In this document: piece after piece, positions 10,693 to 25,600 of the stretch
How the letters are laid out: each line of letters starts with the position of its first letter
Position numbering within the stretch: position 1 is the stretch's first letter
DNA from: Aquila chrysaetos chrysaetos
Lineage: Eukaryota; Chordata; Aves; Accipitriformes; Accipitridae
Direction of reading: 5' to 3'
DNA: 64,000 nt
Assembly (NCBI RefSeq): GCF_900496995.4
Contig: NC_044030.1
Coordinates: 78,470,017-78,534,016, forward strand
The notes under the pieces: generated by a model
Database searches by the model: none
The model's input: the letters and a program-made list of their open reading frames with translations, nothing else
What the model was told of the DNA's origin: nothing
Translations under genes and position numbers: made by a program

Positions 10693-13600
10693 CTGAAAGG
10701 CAGGATGATGGGGAAAGAAGAGGTTAGAATCAAACTGCAATTACACACTTCCACAGTCTTCCCCCTCACCCCCGAGACCTGATTTTAATCAAACACCACT
10801 TATCAATTTGCAGTTTACAGGACTGCACAGAGTGCCTTGTGATAAGGATACACAAGGCACAGCTACAGCTACAGTCCTGGAACTGCCCCACATTCCAGAC
10901 AGGGAAGAGGAGAACCAGACACAAACCTAACACTACCTTTCTTGCAGTGTAACTCCTATCAGGAGCAACTCCTGATTAAAAAACCTTAGAATTTAAAAGG
11001 CCTTATAAATTGGAACCGAACTAGTTGAACTTCTCAAAATATAGCCTCACTCCCTCTCTCCTCACATACAACAATGCAGTTTTTTTAACTCTTTACACAA
11101 CGGATTTGGTGTTTGTTTCTCTTTGGCCTGATTTTACATCTAGAAGTGAACACAATAATATTTTTTTTTGGTTCCCAGATGCTACCACAATATTATGCCC
11201 TGCAGTTCTCATATCTTAGTGTTCTTCCTATCAGTTTTCCATGGACAAAGTCAGGAAATAAAACTGTAGGGGTTATGGTATTACAAATCCAACTGAAAGC
11301 ATCCGCAAAGTGTTGAACAAGATAAACAAAAGATCAATACTAAAATGTAGATGACAATCTATTCATGTACTGCTTAACGGAAAACAGCTTTAATATACCA
11401 CCCTTGAAGACCTTTAAAAATGATAATGGTTAACATACTAAGGAGGCTTTTAACTAACAGAGGCTGCAAATGATTAGGGAATACATGAATGATTTCACTA
11501 AGGTTTGTGAGTATACTGAACATAAAATATTCTAGCAGGAAAGTTACAGAAAGGCAGAGCACAGCTATACGCTAGAGTACCATGTACACAGCCTTGACTG
11601 ATAAAGCAGCACACAGTATACCAGGGAAGACACCAGAAATACAAAGAACCAAATTCTACAGCCATTTATAGATGGGAAGTCAGCAGTGATTTTTATGAGT
11701 AGTTCTGATGTATGCACAGGGCTGAGGAAGGACCAAGGAATGTCATGCTGGTAAGACAGCTGCCATGTCTGGGTGAAGTGCAGGACACTCACTGAGACCT
11801 GCCAGACCTTGCCAACATGCACAGACACTGTACAGGTTTACGTGCTGTGTTTGGTAGTATTGTCAGATCCATTCCCCAACCTCTCACAAAGTGGAAGCAG
11901 TGTTAGAGCTGAAGGCCCAGTCAAGCACAGAGGAATGGCAGGAGCCTCTAATAGCAGGGTTCTGGCAGAACAGAATAGCAATTTTTATAACAATAATAAG
12001 GGGCTGGAATGGTCATGAGGCTGTACCTGGAGCTCTCCTGTAACTATTTCTAGGACTGCTGGCATTTAAATTGTCCCTTTCTGGGCATCATTTCTAACAA
12101 GGCATCCCTTCATGAACGAGGAGGGTGCAAAGGAATTAATGTTCTTGGCAAGCCTTGAGCTCATAGTCTTCCTCTGGGCTTCTGTCTAATGTGTAAACTG
12201 GACTTTCCTCACCACCCAGAGAACAGTAGGCTTTTGTTGGGTGCTATGCCCAGAAAACTGATCTAGACAAACCTTACATAGCTGTGGGGATGAATTGCTT
12301 TACATTTCTTTACTTGCCAGCAGTCATGGAAGTGGAGGTTTGCTTCAGAGTCAAGAAAGCAAAGAAATAATTGGGGTTCCACCACCTGCTATTAGAGGTC
12401 AAAGGTAGAGTGCAACTCCGGTGAGAAAAGCAGGGTTAACACAATGTTAGTGAATTCACTAACATAAACAAATGACTGTTAACATGCTATAGGGGAAAGA
12501 CTCATGGCCTCTTCTGTGGCTCACCAGGGAGGCCCACCTGAGCCTACAGACTGCTTGTCAAAAGTTGGGAAGATGTTTTTCCAGTCTATACTTATGCAAA
12601 ATACTGATGAGCTGGATCCTGCTGTCCTACCTTGGCCTGGGGGCTGACCCCATAGCTGGTGAAGGCGTACTGCCACTGCGGGAGACCCAGGTGGGTAATG
12701 AGCAGGCGGTAGTAGGCTGTGAAGGTTTTGGTGAGGAAATGCCAATACAGAGCTCTGTCCAGGAACCATATCTCTGTGTCTGGGGAGACAACTAGAACAA
12801 AACAAACACAAATTACACTGTTGCTTTGCAGTGATAAGATCAACCCCTGGCCATTGTCAGGTGGAAGACACAACATACTTACCAGAAAGGCTGCAGCTTC
12901 TAAAACGCAGCATCCCTGACTAACATAGATGATTATCCACAGGCAATGTCATTTAATGGTTAGAGCATGAAGACTGAAAAGGAATTTGATCTGCTCCCAG
13001 CCTTACTAAAAATACTCCTGCAATAGCCATTATACTCACTTTCCTCACCATAAAATGGATGCAATGCTATTCTGTCCCAACCTGGGACTGACGTGCTACA
13101 TGGAACATGCTTGGACATGAGCAGCTTTGTAGTGTAAGTTCAAAGTACAATTATGGCAAACATTTATCTGCCCCACAAAGTAAAAAGCAACTAACTCAAC
13201 TGTCAGTCATCTGGATTACTGAATAGGGTCCAGAGTCTGGAAGCCATGGGACTGTGTGCTGCCAACAAAAACACATTTTGCAAAAACTTTCCACAGCAAT
13301 CAAATATTTCTCTGGTGGCAACATCCTTTGTAACATAAAAAGAAGTGATTTTACTTGGGAAATTGAGATGCTGAGCATTGTCAATTAAACACACTGCCTC
13401 TTGTGTTGACATCAACACCTGTAAACAATGCTCCCTCCCCTTGCCCAGGTTATCCACTGCATGTGCTAAAATCACTAACAATGGAAGGCAAGAGTACAAA
13501 CCCCAAACAGTGAACAGACATGTATACACATATATCTAGTGACCTGTGCACTGTGTCAGATGACAACTACTTGGGTATTTCACTAATCACTGACAACAGT

Positions 13601-16600
13601 TTTCTGTGTATCTGTCAGAAGAAACAGCTCAGCTCACATCTTCCACTCTTCTGTTCAACCCTTCCTGCCAAGTTTTGACCTAGTTAGCATCTGGAGGCTC
13701 TGCATCCATGCACCAGGTGGAAGAACTAGTCTAAGTCTGTCTCAATCAGCTAAGGACCCTTTTTACCATCTACCCTTTGCTTCTAAGAAGAGTTACAGCC
13801 TTTCTCATCAAAATGTAAGGGAATTGTTCTGAGACATGCAAGTAACCAGAGATATGTTAGTGGCTGAGCTCTAGCTCTCTGTATTATTTCAACATGATTG
13901 TCTGTAGGTCATATATGAATGCTTTCCTGTTTCTGTGCATGCAGAAATCGTAAGTTATAACTCAGACTCCAACACTAGAAGGAGGGAAGATGTTAGCTGT
14001 AGTTAAGCCTCTGTAAGGTTTAGCCCCTGACTTCAGTGGAGACAGGACATCCCAGTAAATATTCATCTACAAATTGCAAGGAAGATCAGAAATGTAAGAT
14101 CATTCTATACATGTGGCCTCCAGATACAGTCCATAACAAGAGATGCCTAACTTTGCTCTTTTCAGTCTTACCTGGTTTAGTGTGCTTATAAACAAGACAA
14201 ACTTTCCCATTCCCGTTGCATGGGTCTAATTCAAATATAAGACTACGAGAATCAAAGTGTGGCTTCTCTGGTTTGTCTCCATTACCTGAAAACAGAAAAA
14301 AATCTTCATGAAACACATTTGGAAAACTGACTGTGACTCTGCTGCAAAGAGTCAATCTATTTGATACTTATTAATAAATCAGCTGAGGAAGAACTAAATC
14401 AAACTATTATATTTATACTTCTTGGAAAAGGTTAAGTACGCTGTCTTCAAAAAAAAAGAGAGAAAAATGTTAAATCTCCAGTAGTAAAACAAACCACAGA
14501 GTCAAAATCAGATGGCTGAAAAAAGACATGAAGTTGCCCTCTAGTCCTTCCTTAGCATAAAGCAAGATCAGCCTTACAGATATCACTCGAGAGGTGTCTG
14601 TCTCATCTTTTCTTAAAGTTCTCCAGTGTTGGAGATGCCACAATCTCCAGGCAGTCAACCCAAATCCATTGTTATCACTTAGTTTTCCTCATGTGGATCC
14701 TGAATCTTCCTCAACTGACTCCCATTACTTCTGTTCTATCCACCATCCCTTTTTTGCTCTACCTTCTTTTTTTCTAAGGAGGACAGGGAGAACAGTTTAT
14801 TCTTTTTTTCTTGACAGAAGACTTTGATGAACTTGGAAACATACACATTTCTTCATACATTCCAGTGTGACATCAGCATCCTTCTCAACAGCCACACAGT
14901 CTGGCTCATATTCAACTTGTGACCCACAACCACCACAGAGTATTTCTACAGGAACATTTTGGGATCACGCAGCTGCAAGTTCTTGCAGAATATTACTTTG
15001 AATTCTAAAGCTGCTGGGGAAGAAAGGGGATTTAAGAGCTTTACTCTTCAGAAGAGTTTTCCATGAAAGTCAGGATAAGAACTCTTGTGGGGATGTAACT
15101 TTTTCTCAGTGTACCTTAGAGTACATCAGTGGAGGTTTGAGTGGCTAAATGGAAGCAGAATTTGGCCCATTTCATTACAATGGCTAGAAGATCAGGACTG
15201 CAGCCAAGCTGGAATGTGAAAAAATAAACTTTCAGCCACATTTAGAAGCTAAACAGCTATAGAGATTCAGAGATAAGACTGAAATCAAATAGCAATTTTT
15301 TAAGGAGTCAGCATGACACCTGGCTCTGTTCTTATCTTCTTAATTCTTCCAGTCTTGTTAGACTGTGAGAGCTCTGAGAAAAGGAGTGGGCTTTTTTTCT
15401 TTTTTTTCCTCCAAACTGCAGGACGCCCAGCATTTTTAGGCAGTCTGGAAACACATATTTTCCAGTGCCACCTCACACTTCCATCTATTTACCAGAGTTA
15501 CTTTTCCAATTCCAAAGAGCATATCCAGCTGTCTTTTCACTACCAAGACAAAAACTGTTTCCTTTCGTTCATGTAACACCATAAGCACAGAAAGACTTCA
15601 GAAGCTGAATCACTGGAGGAAACCTCAGTTAAAAATTTAAACAGGGAAAAGGCAGAGCAGGAGGGCTGCCAGGCTGTTAAAAGAGGATGCAAATAATCCT
15701 AGTGACTGGCAGCATTAACAATCCCCATGAGATTCACAGCATACAGATCTACCTGTCAAGGCTGTAGGGGATTACTAGGACATAGAGTAGATTCAGCCCA
15801 GGAGACAAAGAAAATCCCATCTACTTGGAGTGACCTTTTCTGTTGCTATATCCATGTGCTATATCCTAATATTACCCTAAGAGAGAAAAAGGGATGAGAC
15901 AGAGCACATTTTCTATCCTGTTAACAGGACCTTACCTTCCTCATCTGTGTCATCTTCCAGGTCAGCGAGTGTTGGTGCATTAGGCAGAGTGTACATAGAG
16001 GAACCCCCAAGTCGACATAGCTTCGAGACACTATTAATCACCATGGAGCCCAGGGGCATTGGGGTATCTGCAATAAGACTGATCATTAATCACATCCAGT
16101 GTCAGGAAAGCATAGGAGGTATTTCTTTTCCTTCACATCAACTCAACCTCTTCTAAAACACAGAGAGGGAGAAGAATTGGGTATACTGAACAGGCCTGGG
16201 CACTTAACCAAGTTAGGCTCCACAGGAGCAAAATTAGGCTTTTTCAAACACAGAATCACACTTACAGGTGATGCAACACCATCTCAGAGCTCTGCAGGTA
16301 TGAGAAGTACACTGCTGGTTAAGCCTGTGCTGCAGCTGTTAGCCCAGTCCTGTGAAACTGGCTATTAAAAATCCTGGCTAGCTACACCCGCCTCCTCAAA
16401 ACTCTTTTCCCTGCTGCTGTCCTTCCTACCAGAAACCACCCCACTCATTCATAGCTTATTGGGCAACTTGTCCTCTTCTACACTATGTACCTGCTCAGGG
16501 TGCACCCTCTTGGTTCCCACTCAAACACAGGATTTTATCAGTGTGTCAACATGTGGGTGTTTCTGAAGGAATGGTCACTTGTCTCTCCTTCTGAGGACTA

Positions 16601-19600
16601 CTACTGCTACCAGACATCAGGTCAACAAGCACCCTGTTCAGCCATGTGCCAGTGTAAAGGGCCTCAGAAAGCACTGCTGGATGCTTGCTCAAACAAGACA
16701 GTTATGTGAGCTGCCTTGGTCTCTGTGCACTTGTGTGCCACGAAAACAAGACTCTTCAGTGGTCACAACACACTAAATCCAACTTGAAACACAATGGGAC
16801 TCAGTGCAGGTCTGTCCTGCTTTCAGCTGGGATAGAGTTAATTGTCTTCCTAGTAGCTGGTGTAGAGGTATGTTTTTGAGTTCGGTATGACAAGAATGTT
16901 GATAACACTGATGTTTGCAGTTGTTGCTAAGTAATGTTTAGTCTAAAGTCAAGGATTTTTCAGCTTCTAATGCCCAGCCAACAAGAAGGCTGGAGAGGCA
17001 CAAGAAGTTGGGAGGCGACACAGCCAGGGCAGCTGACCCAAAGTGGCATTCCATACCATGTGATGTCACATCTAGTATATAAACTGGGGGGACTGGGGGG
17101 ATCGCCGCTCTGGGATTAACTGGGCATCGATCAGCGGGTGGTGAGCAATTGCATTGTGCATCACTTGTATATTCCAATCCTTTTATTATTACTATTGTCA
17201 TTTTATGAGTGTTATCATTATCATTTTTAGTTTCTTCTTTTCTGTTCTATTAAACCATTCTTATCTCTACCCATGAGTTTTACATCTTTTCCTGATTTTC
17301 TTCCCCAGCCCACTCAGTGGGGGGGACTTGAGTGAGTGGCTGCGTGGTGCTTAGTTGCTGGCTGGGGTTAAACCACGACAACGTCCTAGAACCGTGATGT
17401 CAACTGTCTCTGAAATGAAATTCCACTTCCTGAGGAAAACCCAGTATTTGACACTCATCTCCAGAAGCGAGCAGTGTCCACAGCCCAATTTGACGATCTC
17501 ACTTGAAGGCAACGAGAGCCACGATAATAGTTGCAGGGCTCCAGTGCAGAGTGAATGAACTGCCTGATTCTTGCCAAACAAGGATGGACAATAAAGCTCG
17601 GTCCTGTTCTCACTTCCACCACTGACTCCAGAAATAACTCTAGTGAATGGACTTCAGCTGGTGGAAAGCAGAATCAGGCTCTGGCACGTACATATACTTT
17701 TTAATGAGAAAGAGGCATTATCAGAGGGTGACTCTTCTTACTGCATTATGATAGCATAATGTGCTAGAGCTGCTTCTCTCTCCACTACATACCTAAATCT
17801 GAGTGTCAACAGATGGCCAGTGTATTACAGAATGGTATTTATGTCATGAAGAATTGTTTGGTTTCTAGCCAGTGTTCAGTGTACTTGTCTCTTCTGTGGA
17901 AGTCCAGCACATGCAAGCAATAGGCTTTGCCCTGTTGCATCAGGAGGGGACCTCTGATGTGCAGTCGTGTTTTTTTCCTCCCCAGGACATCTCTAAAATA
18001 GTCTACAATCCCATGCAGAACTGCACTCACTTATTAATTCAGAGGTCAGTTTTCCGTAGTCACTGATCAAGCTGCCTAGCAGAAACAAACGACTTCATTT
18101 TCTTGTGAGTTAAGGAAAGGTGATAATTTTTCATTCAAAATGACTTGGCACATGTGCTTTTGCTCAGACTAATGCAGGATACTGACAGATGTGTATTGAC
18201 TGTGCAGAAATTAAGTTTGAAATGAAAGAGATTCTGCAAATGAAAGACCAGCTGCAATGAAATGAGGGTATTGGTAGAGAGGAATACATGGACTCACCAT
18301 CGGTCTTCACACTCCAGGTCATCTGGAAGCCATCAGTCATAAGATAGAAGTTCTTTAAATCCTCTGGCAACATGCAGGAGTTTTTCTGCAAATCACAATC
18401 AAAGTGTTATGGGACAATTCAGAATGTGCCTCAAACCCAAAGAACAACTGAACATTGATACAGAAATATTTGCCATCAAATGGTTTCCTCAACTCTAAGA
18501 TGATGCAAATCAGCTCAAATATCTTATCCTAAAACCTTGAGAGAAAACTGCAGATTTCTTGGGTCTGTGCTACTGTATTAAGATGACTTGGGTGAATTTC
18601 ACAATGAGCAGTCAGTCATCACAAGATCATTACAGGATTGTGTCACGACCCAGACTGGACAGACTAGGGAGTCGTGTTTAATTCGAAATTCCCTTGGGCT
18701 AAATTAAGGTGAAACAACACCAAAAGATCAGTTAAACATTTTATTCATGACAGAAACAAACTGAACTGGGGAGGCGTGGTAGTAGGTGGCAGGGTTTCTC
18801 ACAACAGGAGTTGGCATAACTACTTCTGTAAACCGTGTAACCCAGGGTAACCATCTACATCAATTCAGGGAATAAGGAGATCCCTCCTGTTGAGTCGCGA
18901 GGTTCAGAGCAGACCCCCTTGCTTTCTAGATTCCTCCTCAGAGAAGACCCTAGGGGCGGCTGGATCCACTCTTAGTCTCAGACTTGGTCAATGGTTTATG
19001 TCTTGAAATGGATGAGGTGTAGGGATTGTGGAAAAGGAAAAGGAAAGAGAGAAGAAGATAGAGAGAGAAAAAGGAAGAGAGAAAGATTTCACTGGTCCTC
19101 GGTCCAGCGTTGGTTTAGTCAGACGAGGGGTCCAGTTCCAGTGGGCTTGCACGCGAAGGGCTTCAGTTTGTGTCCTTTTATCACCCTTGCCCCTCCTTCG
19201 GGCAGGCACCCAAACTCGTCAGGTTAATGAGCAGTTTGTGAGCCTTTGTGGAGTAACTTCTCCTTCCCTGCAGACATGTCCATTGTTTGATCTTTGTATC
19301 AGAACAGCTTATCAGAACAGGGAGCTGTGCACCCTCCAGCACACCCTCCCCCTCCTGTTGCTGATGTCTGAGCTGATGGGTTTTTCACCTTGGTTCCTTG
19401 CTGTGCACGGTTTGTCTTTAAGCAGAACATGCCCCACCTCAATGTTTGAGACATTAACTCTTTCAGTCTCTCACAGATTGTTCCCTGACTGAGATGACAT
19501 ATCATCCTTTGACACTAACAGCCACTCCAAGATCACATATATAAGAACAACTGACTTTTTCATATATATGGCTTACAAGAGTAGAGTTTTGCTTTAAGTG

Positions 19601-22600
19601 AAATCAGACTAAACCTACCTGTTCCTCTCAAGCATGTATAATAGTAGCACAAGGACTCTCTTCTTCTGAGGGATTTCAGTTCCAAGCATGCGAGAGAAGC
19701 ATAGACTCCATAGCTGCACATAATCAAGCGGGTTTGACTTTTCACTTAACAAGCACTATGTGTGCAAATACACATAGAGTCAGTCTCACAAACCTGCTGG
19801 TCTGGCTTCATCTCACCAAGCTTCAGTGCTTGGCTGGGGCTCCTAAGCCTGAGCCAACAGTGAAAAAGCAACTCCAGTGAGCTGCTGAGAGTGCTTCTAA
19901 GAACCAGGATCCTTCTCCTATACCTATCTTGGTTGTGGAAGTAGCCTTTCTTAACTTAGACTCTTCAGCTAAGCAACAAATATGAGGAAGGAAGGATGAA
20001 GACTTAATCCTCAGAACAACAAGAAGCCCAAAGAGCTACAGGCAATTGCAAGCACTGCTCCTGGTGACAGGAGTGGCTGCAGACCAGTGATCCTTCACTC
20101 CTGTTGATATGTCAAGAACACAAAATGAAACAGTACAGAAGCCTGACAGTTTTAAGAAGACAGGCAAAACGCACGACTAAAGGACTTATTCATTGTTTTG
20201 TTTGTAACTGTTTCAGAGAAAAAACAGATTGAAAAAGATTTAAGTGAGTTTCCATTTAAAGTATCATTAACCTCAAGACTCCAAAAGAATCAGATCCCAA
20301 AACGCAGGATAGTCTCTGATGATGCAGGTTCCACAATCTCTGCATTGACTTGTCCAAGGGCTGGACCATCCTCCTTGTGAAAAAGTGTTCCTAATTGCAG
20401 TCTGAACCTCCAAGCTGCAACTTGTGGTCATTCTCCCTTTTCAGACCGATGTGCAGACCGATGTGCTTTTACATTTGCTCAGGAACAAAGACACAAATAA
20501 GTCCCCTGAGGGTCAAGCTTTGTCATTAAATGAGGAGGATAGACAACTTCTCCTTTAAAATGCTGATCTGAGACCTGTTTATAATCACAGGACTCTGGGA
20601 GCTACATTTTACAGGGCAAATGGACAAATAATGTGAGATTTGCAATACAGCATGTCTGATAATTAAAGTACTTTTGTGACAGGATTTTCAGCCTTTTCTA
20701 AAAAAGGTGTATTTTTGTTCAGTCAGCTTTAAAGACATGCTGTTGGACACGGTCTGCTCTTTGTGAGGTGAGTTTGACACTCCAAGCAAGAAAAGATAGA
20801 ATTACAAACTTTAAGAACATTTGTAGGTCAGCCTCATATAGGCTTATCTTGCCACAGATCAAGTTGTTATTCAAGTAGGTATTCACAGCCTGGCCTCAGA
20901 GGCCTGGGTGGGTTTTCGAGCAGTTAGAGAATTGCTTTGGAGAAAGCAGAGGGGTCAGATGTTAATAGCTTTCCAATACTGTGCCTCTGCTGGGACTACT
21001 TCCCTACAGCTACTAGAAAATGTAACATTCAAAGCCTCATAAAATAAAGGAAGAATATTCTAGTAACCAGTTGCTAAGGAAAAGAAACATGCACATGCAG
21101 TTCATGTAGCTCTGCTTCACTTGGGGCATGAATTTGTAACATCTTAAGAGATGCTGATCAGATTCTTCCCCATGTCTGCAACTTGTGCTTATCCTGTTGT
21201 CTGTCCTGATGTTGCCTCAATGCATTTATCCAGCAGGAGCTACCTGCCAGCTTTGCATCCAGCTGCAATGCTGGCCTCTGGTCATCAGTGACTGGCATGA
21301 GCAAGGGAAGGCGCTGGCCTCCTCCTGTCCACATCCTCTCCCTCCCCTAGGACAAAGGCAGCCCTTCTGCCTGTTAAAGCCTTATTCATAGTCACTTTCA
21401 TTGAGTTGTAACAGTCCCTATTCCCTAAACTGAGGTGTATATGCCATGCAGGACCCTCTTACCCACCCACAACCTTCACTCCTGCATGTTAACTTACTTT
21501 CTAAGCATATCCATTTATGCTGACAGACTGCTACTGACAAGTACCAGATATTAATGGCTTTACCACTTGCAATAGGGCAGGTCACTTTACTTACCCCCTC
21601 AGCAAGCAGCCTGGTCACTAGCACAGTGCTTTTCTAACCCAGGTAGGGAAAATCTTCAGAGGCAACAGGTATTAAAGCAGAGAATCTGATACCGTAGAAA
21701 CTTTGTTTTGAGAAGAATTTATCGTCCTTTGATAAAAGCCTGCTGACGGCTGAGGCCCTGGTGGTAAGTTTCAGGAGTTTACTAAACCACATGGACATAT
21801 CTGAAGTTCTTCAAATGCCTTTAACAAACACACCTTCTTCTGTGGGTTCTTCTCAGCCCTAAATATTTATAATTTCATGCTGCGCTTTCACCACTTCCAA
21901 TTTCAAGCTGTAGCTGTAAGCACAGTGACTAGGTTTAAAACTATGAAGAAAGAAAATATGACAGACCTGCTACGAAGCCTCAGAAGAGTACAAATGTTTA
22001 CACAGCACTTTCAGTCCATTTCAAAGCCCTCAATTTTAACTAATCTACCCCAGCAGTAAAAAACCATATGTGAACAACTCTCTTGACTTCAGTGGGTGTT
22101 CTCCTCTAAGCAGAAGAACCAAATCCATTGGGATGACAAAATCTGAGATTTTAAAACATCCAGCGTAGTATCCAGTTAAATACTACTACAAACCGGCCAC
22201 AGACCAATTTAACAAACATAGCTGATTAAGACAAGGAAAAAATCACATCTGGATAGGCCTTCTGCTCTGAATCCTCCTTTTCTGGATGGAAAGATTAACA
22301 TGTGCACGTTTCTCCAAATGGCTGCTCTCCCCACTTTATTTTAGGATTCTCCTAACCATGTCCCTTTGCATGACTTTCCAAGTGATGGTGCAAAATACGT
22401 GAGTGGAAAATGCTGCACCAGAGCAGATCTGGGGTCTATAGGAAAAGACCTCTATATAGAAAGCTTCACTAATACCCATCTCTCTCATCTGATGGACAGG
22501 ACTAATTGATCTGTCATATTGTGCTCAGCCACATGACCCTATGATGTCAAAACAGTGGTCTTCTGACAGCAAAGTCAGAGAAACAAGCCACTACTATATA

Positions 22601-25600
22601 TTAAAGATGGCTTCTCAAGCTCTGTACTCCTCCTGCTCAACTGATAGTTTCCAGGTTTGTGATCTCCAGCCCCATAAAATACAATATTCCTAATAATGTG
22701 CCAGAAGTGGCTTAACCACAGCCCTGGCAAGCAGCTGTTTTCACTCCAGTCATCTGGTTATGCTCAGATAACCAGACTCATAACTCATCAGCTCATAAAA
22801 CAAAATATCCCAAGTGCCCAATATGGTGTGTGAGGTCTATTTCTTTTGTTTATTGTCCGTAATATCCCCAAACAGTCTCCCAAGAAAGCACAGTCCATTG
22901 AGGATAGAGAATAGTAGAACCGGGGTAGTTTTGCTGCCAATACCTGATCAGCACTGGATCCAGAGCTAAAACACTGACATATGGCAATGCACTTAAAGCA
23001 CTGTTGAAACAATGCCTCCCAAGCAAATATCCTAAAGAAATGGACAGCAATCAAAACATACAGCTCTAGAGAGACTTCCCTAAAAAACTGAATGAGTTTT
23101 ATCCAACTTCTGGGGAGAGAAGGAAGGGATTTATGTCACTTCTCAGGGCTTCCAAGTAGCAGAGCACATCAGCAGCCACCTTTCTTTCTCCCTAACGTCA
23201 TGCTGTTTCATGACTAGTCTGCCCTAGCTGCCGGTGTATGCAGATATTAATTTATGTAACATACTGAGACGATCTTGTTGCACGTTTTATAAATGTGATC
23301 TCAGGGGTCTCCCAGGAGATCACCTTGCTTGGGTTTCCTGCCCTGCAAGGCACAGGGCTGGGGCAGACCTGATCTCCTGCTGCAGAGAACAGGATTTGGC
23401 AATTCTCTTGAGGATGGTGCTGTGTAGCCAGTTTTTAATCAGGGTATTATAAGGCCCCACAGGAGGGGAACACTGTGTCAGAAACACTATCTACCTCCCC
23501 AGAGTCCTCCAGCCTCTCTCCTGTTATGCAGCTTGAAGAAATACACCTTTCCTCATGCACTGGTTCTTCTGGATCCACTTCGTTGCCTATCCCATGGTCA
23601 GGGCCACAAGGCAGGTTCAAGATGGGCAGATCCTGTGCTCCTGGGGATCAGAGATGGCAGGCTCGCCTAAAGCTGAGGGAGGACATTATAAGGAGGATGG
23701 CAAGAAGGACTCTTGTGGATGTGCACACCTGCACGCATGCTTTTGAGTCAAAAAAAGATATGGTAGATGCAATGAGGAAGACTTCCAGAATAGCCAGGAA
23801 CCACCACCACAGTTCCCGCTGAGATCTACCTGCTGAGAGAGTTTCTAAATTGTCTGGCAACCTCACACAGCCCACAACAGGAAAGCACCAGGTTGCTTGA
23901 GGGCTTTTTTATGGTTTTATTACAGAAAAATAAATCTTCGTAGACAAAGCGCATAACGAGAAACAACAAATTTCCCATGTAGAGTTGTAGAATATCAAAG
24001 CTCCAGCAATGTCATGGGCAGGGATCACTTACAGCCAGCCAGGGGCAGTTCAGACACTGCTAACAAGCCAATTAGAGAACAGGCAAAATGACTCCCTACA
24101 TTTTGCTTGGTCTGCTGTGATGCTGAGCTCAGGGATGTCCAGCTCCCCCTAACAGACTGCAATTTTCTATTTTTTGAAAACCAAAACAATGATGCAAGTG
24201 ACTTATTCCTCTTCTGGTTGAGGCAAAAAAAAATGTGGTTCGGACATTGTCACTGCAGATACCAGAGTGCCTCCTAGCAATATTTTAGTATAACACCTAC
24301 TTTTAAAAACTGCACGTGGAGGGGAACAGGGCAGTTGCCAGCCTAATTTTAGGAGTGGGAATGGGTTTCTAGGGTGATACACAGTTATGAACACTGGTGT
24401 TCCAGTGACCTGGTAACTGTTTCTACTCCCCCTTCTATTGCTTGTCTCACTTTCTTGGGGAAAATGTAACATCTTGGTAGATCTAAATATCAGGAAAGGT
24501 GAAAAATTATCTGTTTTTATTAAAATCTTTTGAACTGCTTGAAAGTTTTGGGGAAGCAATGCTATCCATGTAAACACTTGACAATCATATACCTTAAATA
24601 TTTTTGCAGGTGTGCTGATTTCCAATAAAATATTCAGAATTGATTTCAGGTTTGACTTCCAGAAGTGTAAGACTTAACAGCTCTTTCTGCCTCTATAGAA
24701 AGCATTGGAAAAATTCTCTTCTGCTTTCCTACTGTCTTTACTGCACTGCCTCCTGTCATGAAGATCACCTTCCCCTGCAAAGCCTCATGGCAGCTAATGG
24801 ACATTCAACAAGCTGATCTAAGATTTTAAAACTTCCATTGTAGTATACAGTTAAATACTAGCACAAACCAGGCACAGCCCAATTTAACAAACACAGCTGA
24901 TGGAGACAAAAATACATATTGCCAGCATTATTAGAATATAATTAAAAAATGGTTGTTTTTCTTTTAAGAGTTTCTGAATACCATAGATTTTCTTTCAGCA
25001 GAAATACCTTTCCATTGCAAAACTGAAATAGGACTGGAAAAATTGCTTCTAGAAAAAAATGTAACCTCCCCCCCGCCCCGACCTTAAGAATAGAGCTTTC
25101 ATCTGGTGAGTCTCAATGAAAAGACAGTTTTTCTGGGAAAAAGAATGTAATTTTGGGAATAGTTTGACCAGTTTTCCCCACATCACACCCCCCCCCCCCC
25201 CCGCAAATACTTTCATAACCAAATACGTAGAGGGGAGTTAAAAATATAGACTGTGACAAAATCTTGTTAAAATCTCAACTGTGGAGAAATGATTATGTGC
25301 ATAAGTATTGCCACCTAGTGGCTACAAAAAAAAAAAACCCAAGCCCAGTGATAAAAGTGAACATCTGGTACACATAAACTTGTATTCAGATTGAAGCAGG
25401 GTGAGTTTGTGGAAAAATGAGGTACAAGTTCATCCTGGAAGGGCTTTGTGAGGAGCTGAGTGCTTTGCACTTTATCATCACTGCAGGACATGCTGTAATT
25501 GTGTGAGCTGTGTTAGATACCAGACTTCATCCGTAAAGCTCAAGAAAAAAAGGAAAAAGAATTTTAATCTAGGAAGGGAGATTTCAGGTTTTGTCAATGC

